64,000 bases of DNA, from contig NZ_CP040106.1 in NCBI RefSeq assembly GCF_005281475.1, positions 5,446,001-5,510,000 of the forward strand, in the 5' to 3' direction. The stretch comes from Echinicola rosea. GTDB taxonomy: Bacteria; Bacteroidota; Bacteroidia; Cytophagales; Cyclobacteriaceae. This document shows, piece by piece, positions 43,013 to 50,401 of this stretch (position 1 is the first letter of the stretch; the number at the start of each line of letters is the position of its first letter). The notes beneath the pieces are model-generated. The model did no database searches, was not told the origin of the DNA, and saw nothing but the letters and a program-made list of their open reading frames with translations. A program made the position numbers and the translations under genes.

Positions 43013-44437
43013 TCATTGTTCCCCCAGCGCCATGGCAATAGCCCTGACACCAATTTCCAACTGCTCTTCATCCAATGAACCAAAGCCAAGTCGCAAACCG
43101 TTAATTGGCTGTCCATAGCTGAACTTATCAGGGGTAATGAGCTGAATGCCTTTTTGCATAAGGCTTTCGAGCATCCCAAACAAGTCCACATCTTCATGAA
43201 AGCCGACCCAATAGGACAAGCCACCACCTGGCTTCACATAACCTGCTTTCCCTTCAAGGTAATGGGTAAGGATTTGATGTAGCATATCCCGTTTCACCCT
43301 GTAATGGTTGGTCGCCTTTCTGAGGTGCCTTTTAATTTCACCTGATGTAATTAATTCAAGGACGGCCAGCTCCATAATAACATCTCCCTGGACATCAATA
43401 ACACTTCTTAGTTGCCCAATTTTTTTTATCGTTTCCTGGCTCCCCGCAAGATAACCAACCCTTAATGCAGGCGCTACTACTTTACTCAGGCTTCCAACAT
43501 ACAGAAAACTATTGAGGTCTTTGTAACTGCTCAAGGGGAGCAGTGGTCTTTGCTGGTAATGGAACTCATGATCGTAATCGTCTTCTATCAGTGTAATTCC
43601 AAAGGTATTACAGAGCTCTATAATCCTTAGCCTTCTTGGCAATGATAGGGAAACGGTAGTAGGGTACTGATGGTGGGGCGTAACATAAATGGCCTTGATC
43701 GGTCGCTTCATCGCAATGGACATTACCTGCTCTACATTTATGCCTTCGGCATCCACATCAACCGGAACGATAGATGCCCCACTGGCCTCAAAGGCCCTCC
43801 ATGCCGGTTTATATCCTGGGTTCTCAACAATGACCGCATCTTTTGGCCCTAGCAGCACCTGAGCAGCCAAATACATCCCCATTTGACTGCCCCTCGTTAC
43901 GCAAAGCTGTTCAGTAGAGAGGTGCATGCCCCTGTTGAAATTCAACATCCGCACCAATGCTTCCCTGAAACGCAAATCCCCCAGGGGATTTGAATACCCC
44001 ATCATCTTCCACCGAGCTGTTCGGTTGAATATCTGACGGTAAGCCCTGGATAATGCCTCTATCGGTGCCAGTTTACTGTCCGGGAAACCATCATCGAAAA
44101 CAATCGTAGGCTTGGGCTTTTGGACTGGATCCGGAACGGGGTCTTTCCTTCCGGAATTTTTTGCTTTGGCGGTTTCCTGTATCGAATCCGAAACAAATGT
44201 CCCCTTGCGTGCTTTGGAGGTCAACCACCCTTCGGCCAACAAAACATCGAGTGCCTGTACAATGGTATTCCTGTTGACTTTCAGTGATCCCGCCAATAGT
44301 CGGCTGCCAGGCAAAGCATCTCCGGGTTTCAGTTTTCCTTCCCGAATGTCCACAATAATGGCATCCGCAATTTGAAGGTACACCGCTTTGTCACAGTCAA
44401 AGTTGGGTTCTATCTGTAGTTTCCATGGACGGAGCAT
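43013..44437 (-). CDS. MocR/GntR-family transcriptional regulator with aminotransferase-like domain
   Basis: A 474-aa regulator. The N-terminal GntR winged helix covers about 12-85 (VYLQIADAIIVDIREGKLKPGDALPGSR, split across the two HTH helices, and GWLTSKARKGTFV). A linker is followed by a fold-type I aminotransferase domain (about 120-470). Lys319 in VGSLSKVVAPALRVG is the predicted pyridoxal-phosphate lysine; IEDDYDHEF (284-292) holds the cofactor-binding Asp and NPGYKPAW the substrate arm. MocR proteins sense PLP adducts of amino compounds and control adjacent divergent genes. Here the divergent unit is cupin, DHDPS-like and amidotransferase, separated by 99 bp. Confidence 0.93.
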   Translation of the reverse strand: MLRPWKLQIEPNFDCDKAVYLQIADAIIVDIREGKLKPGDALPGSRLLAGSLKVNRNTIVQALDVLLAEGWLTSKARKGTFVSDSIQETAKAKNSGRKDPVPDPVQKPKPTIVFDDGFPDSKLAPIEALSRAYRQIFNRTARWKMMGYSNPLGDLRFREALVRMLNFNRGMHLSTEQLCVTRGSQMGMYLAAQVLLGPKDAVIVENPGYKPAWRAFEASGASIVPVDVDAEGINVEQVMSIAMKRPIKAIYVTPHHQYPTTVSLSLPRRLRIIELCNTFGITLIEDDYDHEFHYQQRPLLPLSSYKDLNSFLYVGSLSKVVAPALRVGYLAGSQETIKKIGQLRSVIDVQGDVIMELAVLELITSGEIKRHLRKATNHYRVKRDMLHQILTHYLEGKAGYVKPGGGLSYWVGFHEDVDLFGMLESLMQKGIQLITPDKFSYGQPINGLRLGFGSLDEEQLEIGVRAIAMALGEQ

Positions 44438-44480
44438 CTGGACTATCTGGTTTTATTAAATCTGCACTAGTTAAACAGTC

Positions 44481-44507
44481 CAAATATAAGGTTTATTTGT
44501 AATGCAA
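44481..44507 (-). promoter_or_regulatory. Candidate promoter of the mocR gene
   Basis: The minus strand reads TTG, 16 nt, TATATTTG; the -7 box TATATTTG is at 44488-44481, 44 nt from the start codon. It matches the Bacteroidota TAnnTTTG consensus, but the spacing to the upstream TTG is slightly short. The same 99-bp gap must also hold the cupin promoter. Confidence 0.4.
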
Positions 44508-44536
44508 TTTCGCATAACACCAAAAAAAACAATCCA

Positions 44537-44998
44537 ATGGAAACAACGGAGAAAAAGTACACATCAAAAGATTTTCACCGGACATTTGCCCGGCCCAATT
44601 ACGAAAAGGTGGGAAAACTCATTCACAGGGACGTGGAACACTCAGGTGAGCATGACCAGTTTTCAACCGAACGAAAACACCCTGTTTTCTTTGTAGACCT
44701 GCCCACCAAAAATATCAGCATGACACTGGGCGGACTGCTTCCCGGGCAGGTGACCAACAGGCACCGTCACACCTATGAAACGGTCCTTTATGTGATAGAA
44801 GGCAGCGGCTGGACCGAGATCGAGGGAGAACGGGTAAAGTGGAAAGCAGGCGACGCAGTATATATTCCATGTTGGGCTTGGCACAGCCATGGCAATTTTA
44901 GCCGAACAGGAAGGGCCAGGTACATTGCATGTGAAAATGCCCCGCAACTACAAAACCTGGGGGTGGCCCTTAGGGAAGAAGAAGGACGCGACCTATAA
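44537..44998 (+). CDS. Cupin-domain protein
   Basis: A 153-aa single-domain cupin. Motif 1 is GLLPGQVTNRHRHTYETVLYV (about 66-86), with the His-x-His and downstream Glu metal ligands. Motif 2 is AGDAVYIPCWAWHSHGN (about 104-120), with the last His ligand. The domain is preceded by about 60 residues containing FVDLPTKNISMTLG. Cytosolic. It is the first gene of the unit divergent from mocR and probably co-transcribed with the DHDPS-family gene 59 nt later. Cupins of this size include dioxygenases, isomerases and binding proteins, so the reaction is open. Confidence 0.87.
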   Translation: METTEKKYTSKDFHRTFARPNYEKVGKLIHRDVEHSGEHDQFSTERKHPVFFVDLPTKNISMTLGGLLPGQVTNRHRHTYETVLYVIEGSGWTEIEGERVKWKAGDAVYIPCWAWHSHGNFSRTGRARYIACENAPQLQNLGVALREEEGRDL

Positions 44999-45056
44999 TT
45001 CAACAGCCCCTGTTCCAAGGGACTGTCCATATATTTAAACCCATAAACTTACTACA

Positions 45057-45962
45057 ATGAATGTACCCTTCAATGGCATCATTGCCTATCCAATCACCCC
45101 CTTTGATGAGAAGGAAAGAGTGGACATTACAGTATTCAAAAACCAGGTGGAAAGACTTGTAACCAGCGGTACTCATGGAATAGCACCTTTGGGGAGTACC
45201 GGGGTACTTCCCTATCTATCAGATGAGGAAAAAGAGGCAGTTACCGAAGCAACCATCAAACAGGTCAATAAACGTGTCCCGATTCTCGTGGGTGTTTCCT
45301 GCCTTACCACTGAACGTACTATTTATCATGCCAAGTTTGCGGAATCGGCGGGAGCTACTGCGGTCATGGTCATACCAATGAGCTATTGGAAACTGACCGA
45401 TGAGGAGATATTCAGCCATTATGATGCTGTGGCAAGTAAAATAACCATCCCGATCATGGCCTATAACAACCCTGCCACAGCTGGGATTGATATGTCCCCA
45501 GATCTACTCAGGCGACTTTTGGAAATTCCAAATGTAACGATGGTCAAGGAAAGTACAGGGGATGTCCAGCGAATGCACTATTTGAGGAAAGAAATCGGAG
45601 AAGAGGTGGCATTCTTTAACGGGGCCAACCCCTTGGCGCTGGCGGCATTTGCGGCAGGGGCAAATGGATGGTGTACAGCTGCACCCAATTTGATCCCCGA
45701 ATTAAACCTCGGGTTGTACGCAGCAATCCGGGACAACGACCTGGTCAGGGCCCAAGGGACTTTTTACAAACAGCTAAAGCTGCTAAAGTTTATTGTGGAG
45801 AAAGGATTGCCCAGGAGCATCAAGGAAGGGTTGAACTTACTTGGTGAGGAAGGTGGCCAGTTAAGGTCTCCCCTGAAACAATTGTCCCAAATGGAAATCA
45901 ACGAGTTGGCCATATTGATGGAGGAATGTGGAAAGGACATACAACCTACTGCTATGGTTTAA
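45057..45962 (+). CDS. DHDPS/NAL-family aldolase (dihydrodipicolinate synthase family)
   Basis: A 301-aa TIM-barrel class I aldolase. Signatures: PLGSTGVLPYLSDEEK (45-60), catalytic Tyr136 in MAYNNPA, and Schiff-base Lys164 in TMVKESTGD. It is distinct from the NanA-like gene at 60441-61370: the pocket loop reads GSTG rather than GTTGEG, and the Tyr motif YNNP rather than YHIP. As it is grouped with a cupin and a glutamine amidotransferase under a MocR regulator, a catabolic aldolase or deaminase role (for example a hydroxyproline-type pathway) is more likely than lysine synthesis (inference). A stem-loop follows the stop. Confidence 0.9.
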   Translation: MNVPFNGIIAYPITPFDEKERVDITVFKNQVERLVTSGTHGIAPLGSTGVLPYLSDEEKEAVTEATIKQVNKRVPILVGVSCLTTERTIYHAKFAESAGATAVMVIPMSYWKLTDEEIFSHYDAVASKITIPIMAYNNPATAGIDMSPDLLRRLLEIPNVTMVKESTGDVQRMHYLRKEIGEEVAFFNGANPLALAAFAAGANGWCTAAPNLIPELNLGLYAAIRDNDLVRAQGTFYKQLKLLKFIVEKGLPRSIKEGLNLLGEEGGQLRSPLKQLSQMEINELAILMEECGKDIQPTAMV

Positions 45963-45968
45963 CAATTC

Positions 45969-45994
45969 AGCCCCGCGGATTTGGCGGGGCTTTA
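45969..45994 (+). terminator. Stem-loop after the DHDPS-family gene
   Basis: AGCCCCGC (45969-45976) and GCGGGGCT (45984-45991) form an 8-bp GC-rich stem with a 7-nt loop and a short TTT. It starts 6 nt after the stop codon. A partial terminator is possible, as the next gene continues in the same direction. Confidence 0.55.
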
Positions 45995-46042
45995 CCATCG
46001 GCCCCACTGTATATCGGACAAGCAACCAAACCGTATCGCCCC

Positions 46043-46747
46043 ATGAAACAATTACGAATCCACTACCTTCAACATGTGCCCTATGAAGGTTTGGGCACAA
46101 TCAAAAATTGGATTGGAGAACATCAACATATATTAACAGCTACGCGCTTTTACAAAAACGAAAGACTCCCAACTATCGACTCTTTTGATTGGCTTATCAT
46201 AATGGGAGGCCCCATGGGTGTTAATGATGAGAAGGACTATCCCTGGTTAATAAAAGAAAAATCCTATATCAGGAAAGCAATGGATATGGACAAAACGGTG
46301 ATCGGGATATGCCTGGGCGCCCAATTGGTTGCATCTTCCCTTGGGGCAAGGGTATACCAAAACCCTGTGAAAGAGATCGGTTGGTTTCCTGTCCAAAAAT
46401 CCAAGGAAGCTATAGGGAACCCACTTGTTGGGTCCTTGTGCGATACCTTTACGGTGTTTCACTGGCATAGCGAAACATTCGACCTTCCAAGGGGTGCAAC
46501 AAGGTTGATTGAATCACCGGCCTGTAAAAACCAGGCCTTTGTGTACGGTGATAGGATTATTGGTCTCCAGTTTCACCTGGAGATTTCACCACAAGCAATT
46601 AGGGACATGGTAGGCAACGGCAAAGGTGAACTGGCCACTGCTTCGTCCAATATCCAGAAAGGAGATCGTATTATGGCTGAAATAGGGCATTACTCCATTT
46701 GCCATCAGGCCTTGATGGATATTTTGGACAAACTTCGCACCAATTGA
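46043..46747 (+). CDS. Class I glutamine amidotransferase-like protein
   Basis: A 234-aa enzyme with the complete GATase1 triad: Cys90 in the nucleophile elbow GICLGAQL, and His178 and Glu180 in QFHLEIS. LIIMGGPMGV (51-60) forms the oxyanion side. The start is the ATG at 46043; the open frame extends further upstream but without family-like sequence. Stand-alone members of this group (GMP-synthase-like) hydrolyse glutamine or gamma-glutamyl compounds, or act with a separate synthetase. It is the last gene of the cupin/aldolase unit, 80 nt after the aldolase. The substrate is unknown. Confidence 0.9.
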   Translation: MKQLRIHYLQHVPYEGLGTIKNWIGEHQHILTATRFYKNERLPTIDSFDWLIIMGGPMGVNDEKDYPWLIKEKSYIRKAMDMDKTVIGICLGAQLVASSLGARVYQNPVKEIGWFPVQKSKEAIGNPLVGSLCDTFTVFHWHSETFDLPRGATRLIESPACKNQAFVYGDRIIGLQFHLEISPQAIRDMVGNGKGELATASSNIQKGDRIMAEIGHYSICHQALMDILDKLRTN

Positions 46748-46803
46748 CCAACACAAAGGACATCAACGGTTTGGGAAACAAAACCTACACGATAGACATG
46801 ACC

Positions 46804-46826
46804 AAAAAAAGGGGCATCCCCCTTTT
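46804..46826 (-). terminator. Intrinsic terminator of the ArdC-like gene
   Basis: AAAAGGGG (46807-46814) and CCCCTTTT (46819-46826) form an 8-bp stem with a CATC loop. On the minus strand it is followed by seven T, starting 3 nt after the ardC stop. It also faces the amidotransferase gene on the other strand. Confidence 0.75.
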
Positions 46827-46828
46827 CC

Positions 46829-47734
46829 TCATGTCATCTTCCCGGTGAGGTAATCCACGGCTTTCTGTGCCTTTCCGGCAGCTTCCACCAACAGCCGCTT
46901 GTCGTTTTTAAGCTGGGACAGCCAATGCTGGATATAGGCAGAGGAATTATCCTGAAGGTCGTTCTCCCAGATACCGCACAGGTTGCCCAGGTAGCTTGCG
47001 CCCATCTCGGCGATAAGTTCTTCGCGGGCATAAAGGGTCCCATCCATATTGGACGTGTCCCATAGCTCCTTTCGGTCCAGTCTTTTTTGGTGGCCCGTTC
47101 CGTGGACGACTTCATGGTAAAGGGTCTGGTAATAATGCCCTTCACTTCGGAACAGCTCCTTTTTGGGCATGTTGATGTAGTCCTTTCCCGGATGGTAATA
47201 GGCCTGCGCTTCCCCGTGCCTGATCCCGGGAAGGTCCGGGGCTTTTTCCAACAGCTCCTCGCAGGCTTTTATCGGTTGGAAAGGTTTTTCCATGACGGTT
47301 TCGGGGAGGTCCCATTCCACGCCTTCCACTTCTCCTATATGGAAGACATTGTAATACTTCAGGAAGGCGCGCCTGTCCACCAGATCCTTGGGCAGTTTCC
47401 CGGCCTCTTCCCAGGACAGCTTTTTACCTGTTTCTTTGTGACGGTACATTACGTTCCAATATACGACAGGAATGGATCTGGATCCCTTTTTCACCTTCCC
47501 TCCCAGGCTTTCGGCCTGTTTGAAGGTCAGGTAATAGGGTTCGGCATGGCCACAGCTCAACAGCAGCCAGAGGTTGATGCCCCTGTAGGTTTTGCCGGAC
47601 CGGTAGTTTTTGGGCAGTCCCATGACCGACCAGGGCTGTTTCCAAGGGACAACGCCCTTTTCAAGGCCGGCCATGATCCTTTCGTTGACGATCTGGTAAA
47701 CATCTTTTCGGGAATTTTTGCTTTGTCGCTTCAT
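46829..47734 (-). CDS. ArdC-like antirestriction protein (ssDNA-binding and zincin domains)
   Basis: A 301-aa protein of the family found on conjugative plasmids and transposons. The ArdC N-terminal ssDNA-binding domain covers about 8-135 (DVYQIVNERIMAGLEKGVVPW, NYRSGKTYRGINLWLL, YWNVMYRHKETGK). A zinc-metalloprotease-like domain covers about 160-290, with H207-E208-x-x-H211 in YHEVVHGTGH and a downstream REELIAEMGASYLG helix supplying a Glu ligand. Full-length for the family. It is thought to protect incoming DNA from restriction. No other transfer gene is nearby except a truncated ATPase fragment, so it is probably left over from an integrated element. Confidence 0.88.
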   Translation of the reverse strand: MKRQSKNSRKDVYQIVNERIMAGLEKGVVPWKQPWSVMGLPKNYRSGKTYRGINLWLLLSCGHAEPYYLTFKQAESLGGKVKKGSRSIPVVYWNVMYRHKETGKKLSWEEAGKLPKDLVDRRAFLKYYNVFHIGEVEGVEWDLPETVMEKPFQPIKACEELLEKAPDLPGIRHGEAQAYYHPGKDYINMPKKELFRSEGHYYQTLYHEVVHGTGHQKRLDRKELWDTSNMDGTLYAREELIAEMGASYLGNLCGIWENDLQDNSSAYIQHWLSQLKNDKRLLVEAAGKAQKAVDYLTGKMT

Positions 47735-48128
47735 AACGTTTTCGTTTACAGGTTAAAAGATTCAATTATGAAGCACCCCCAGGCTGCAGGGGACATTAAA
47801 GGCAAGGAGGATCGGAATAAACGGGCGGGGCAGGTGGTGATGGCTTTATGCCGAAGTTCCTTGTCCTGTATGGAAACTGACCGCCTAACTTTGCGGGCAA
47901 TTGAATAAAGAAAACAAAAAAGCATTTGTTCCATTAATTTGGAATCCCAGCTCAGTCCATTACATCACAGGACAATAATACCAGCACAAAAACAACATAT
48001 AACCATAACTATTTTGTATATGAATTCACCGGTAATCACAATAATCAGTGAATACAAATTCCGCCTGACAAAACCACCGAAACAATGTACATAAAGACCA
48101 TAAGGCCAACCATTGAAAAAATGTCGGC
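47735..48128. other. Intergenic region upstream of the ArdC-like gene
   Basis: 394 bp with no credible gene; a 62-codon minus frame (47746-47934) is rich in rare residues and is not called. It should contain the ArdC promoter. No terminal repeats or integrase site were recognised. Confidence 0.5.
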
Positions 48129-48323
48129 ATGGAAAAAACCATTATCATTACCGGTCCAAGGCAAGTGGGCAAGACCACCTTGCCCAAGGATATCCTGTCC
48201 GGCATCTCCCATTTGTTCCTAAATAGGTATAACCCAACGCTAGGAAATTTAGTGGACCGACACAAACTTTTCTCGAACCGGTTTTATGAGCATTTGGAAA
48301 AATATTACTGGGATGATGAATAA
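48129..48323 (+). pseudogene. Truncated P-loop ATPase (AAA_14/DUF4143-like) remnant
   Basis: 64 codons beginning KTIIITGPRQVGKTTL, an intact Walker A of the 'Arg-Gln-Val-Gly-Lys-Thr-Thr' type seen in Bacteroidota ATP-binding proteins of about 380-400 aa. Sequence after about residue 25 (LFLNRYNPTLGNLVDRHKLF) is only partly family-like, and the frame ends far before Walker B. It is therefore a decayed or truncated copy. It is convergent with the GH20 gene, 10 nt away, at the edge of the presumed mobile-element scar. Confidence 0.6.
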
Positions 48324-48333
48324 AAAAGGGACC

Positions 48334-50397
48334 TTAAAGCACTCCCATTTTATCATATCCATATGGTAACTTATCTAAAATGGCAAAAGTCACCATACAG
48401 TTTTGGTATTTATTAGCATAGGGAATGGTAATGGTCACCTCATTCATGCCTTTTTCCAAGGACAGTTTATAAGGTTCTCTACGCCAGTATAGTTCTTCTT
48501 GTGCCCAGGAAACTTCTTGGTCCTGTTTGCTCCCCCATCCTTCAATTTTCGAAGGATGCCAGCCGGGGTTTTCCCACTCCGGGGCTGGCAAGGCCTCACC
48601 ATTCACCCATATTTTTCCTCCTTGAACATCCCAGTTGCCTTTTTCGGGAATGCCTCCATAGGTTCTATTGGCCCTTAGGGGTGTTTCAAAAGCAATCCAA
48701 GCCAGCACCTCTCGTTTGTCCTCGCTGAAAACGGAAGTTTTGGCTACCACTGTTTCACCTTTCTGTATGCCAGGGAAATAACCTCCCTGCTGGAATCTAT
48801 CTCGAATGATGATGGTATTTCCCCTGCCCTGAAGGAATTCACCACCTTCACTTATCCATTTGTCGATCGGTCCAATATCGGTCATGGGTTGATCTATCGG
48901 TCCATAAAGCTTCCATGAACGATCATTCTGTCGAAGGTAGGGAAAAGACTTATGCTCGAAAAACCGGTTTTTATGGTCTAAAAGGTAATCTTCAAATATA
49001 TTAAAATAGTCAGCGGCATCGGTATCGCCTGGAGGAAGTGTAACCATATATTCAGCAGGTGCCCCCAAAACATCAGCTGTCCAAGTGGCCCATGCATAGG
49101 TCAGCAGCCCGGGATAAACGGGGTTATTAAGGTACACTTCCTTCTGGTCAGCTACATTGACATCATGCCATAGACATAGTATTCCTCCAAGACAATCATT
49201 TTGGCTCATGGTAGCACCAATGGGCTTGAACAGTAACTTGTTCACAAATGTCATGGGTTCTGCGTTATTGATATAACTGTTACGGGAATCAATCTCCAAA
49301 AAACGGTGGTCTTTTGCCTTAACAGTATCCATCTCTCCCCAAGACTGCCGTAAGACGGAAGGAGACGCAGGAAGCCCGGGGCTCCACATCATGGCCTTTC
49401 TACCATTGGACTCCACTACTGCAACCATCCGCTCCATAAACTCCTTTGGATTTGGCACATGGACCTCATCGGAACCAATGTGGATAATAGGAGCTAGTTC
49501 TTTCGGGATTTCTGAAAAGAATTCCGTCAAAATCACCTTCAAAGCGTCCATACCTTGTTCTGACTCCATCCGGAAGCCCATCGCCTTGGTAAAGGAATCA
49601 CTGTGCCCTGGCATATCTATTTCGGGGATTACTTGGATTTTTCGCTCTTTGGCATAGACTATCAGTTCTCTGATTTCACTATATGTATAATAGCGTCCTG
49701 GATCCCTTCCTTTTCTATGGTTTTCTGCTGCGGTCAGCTGGGGAAAGGCCTTACTTTCTATCCGCCACGCAGGCCTATCGGTCAAGTGCCAGTGAAACAC
49801 ATTCATTTTATAATCAGACATGATATCAAGTTGCTTTTTCAACAGATCTAGCTCCTGATAGTTTCTTCCTACATCAACCATGAACCCGCGAACGGGAAAT
49901 TGGGGCTTATCAACTATTTTGACCTTTGGTATATAATGGACACCCTTTTCTTGAATGATCAATTGGCGAAGTGTTTTCATCCCATAATAAAAGCCTTCTT
50001 CAGTACTTGACTGAACAGTCACTCCATGCTGAGTAATCAATAGATTATAGGCCTCCTTATCCATTTCTGGTATTTCCTCCAATTTAATGGCCAAGCTGTG
50101 CTTTTCGGATGAGGAGAAGCCTTTTTCTCTGACGATGTCTTGGCACTCGTTCTGTAAAGACGCTATGATTTTTGTTTCTCCTTGCAATTTCAAGCCATCA
50201 ATCATGACTCTTCCGCCATCTTCCCACACGATCGAGTCAGGATAAGGTATCAATCTCACAGGGGCTTCCCTAAGTTCCCGTATCGTTTTTTTGGTTACAA
50301 ACCTTTCATTAAGGTCACTTTTCTGCCCCAAAACCTGAAAGTGATTCCCTGTAAAAAGGAGTATTAAAAAGGTAATTAAAAGAGACTTGGTCATCAT
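48334..50397 (-). CDS. Beta-N-acetylhexosaminidase, GH20
   Basis: A 687-aa exported exo-hexosaminidase (signal peptide about 5-24) that removes terminal GlcNAc or GalNAc. The GH20b-like N-domain covers about 45-160. The TIM barrel starts VRGFMVDVGRNYQELDLL (169-186, substrate Arg170). Later blocks are FHWHLTDRPAWRIES (201-215), EIDMPGHSD (259-267) and the catalytic pair Asp310-Glu311 in HIGSDEV. A C-terminal extension of about 200 residues includes a carbohydrate-binding-like beta-sandwich. It is the last gene of the sialoglycan operon, where it would act after sialidase has removed the cap (inference). It starts 5 nt after the sialate esterase stop. Confidence 0.92.
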   Translation of the reverse strand: MMTKSLLITFLILLFTGNHFQVLGQKSDLNERFVTKKTIRELREAPVRLIPYPDSIVWEDGGRVMIDGLKLQGETKIIASLQNECQDIVREKGFSSSEKHSLAIKLEEIPEMDKEAYNLLITQHGVTVQSSTEEGFYYGMKTLRQLIIQEKGVHYIPKVKIVDKPQFPVRGFMVDVGRNYQELDLLKKQLDIMSDYKMNVFHWHLTDRPAWRIESKAFPQLTAAENHRKGRDPGRYYTYSEIRELIVYAKERKIQVIPEIDMPGHSDSFTKAMGFRMESEQGMDALKVILTEFFSEIPKELAPIIHIGSDEVHVPNPKEFMERMVAVVESNGRKAMMWSPGLPASPSVLRQSWGEMDTVKAKDHRFLEIDSRNSYINNAEPMTFVNKLLFKPIGATMSQNDCLGGILCLWHDVNVADQKEVYLNNPVYPGLLTYAWATWTADVLGAPAEYMVTLPPGDTDAADYFNIFEDYLLDHKNRFFEHKSFPYLRQNDRSWKLYGPIDQPMTDIGPIDKWISEGGEFLQGRGNTIIIRDRFQQGGYFPGIQKGETVVAKTSVFSEDKREVLAWIAFETPLRANRTYGGIPEKGNWDVQGGKIWVNGEALPAPEWENPGWHPSKIEGWGSKQDQEVSWAQEELYWRREPYKLSLEKGMNEVTITIPYANKYQNCMVTFAILDKLPYGYDKMGVL

Positions 50398-50401
50398 TAG
50401 C

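Noticed and set aside
47746-47934. Minus-strand frame of 62 codons directly upstream of the ArdC-like gene
   Set aside because: Position is suggestive, but composition is poor and no family is recognised.
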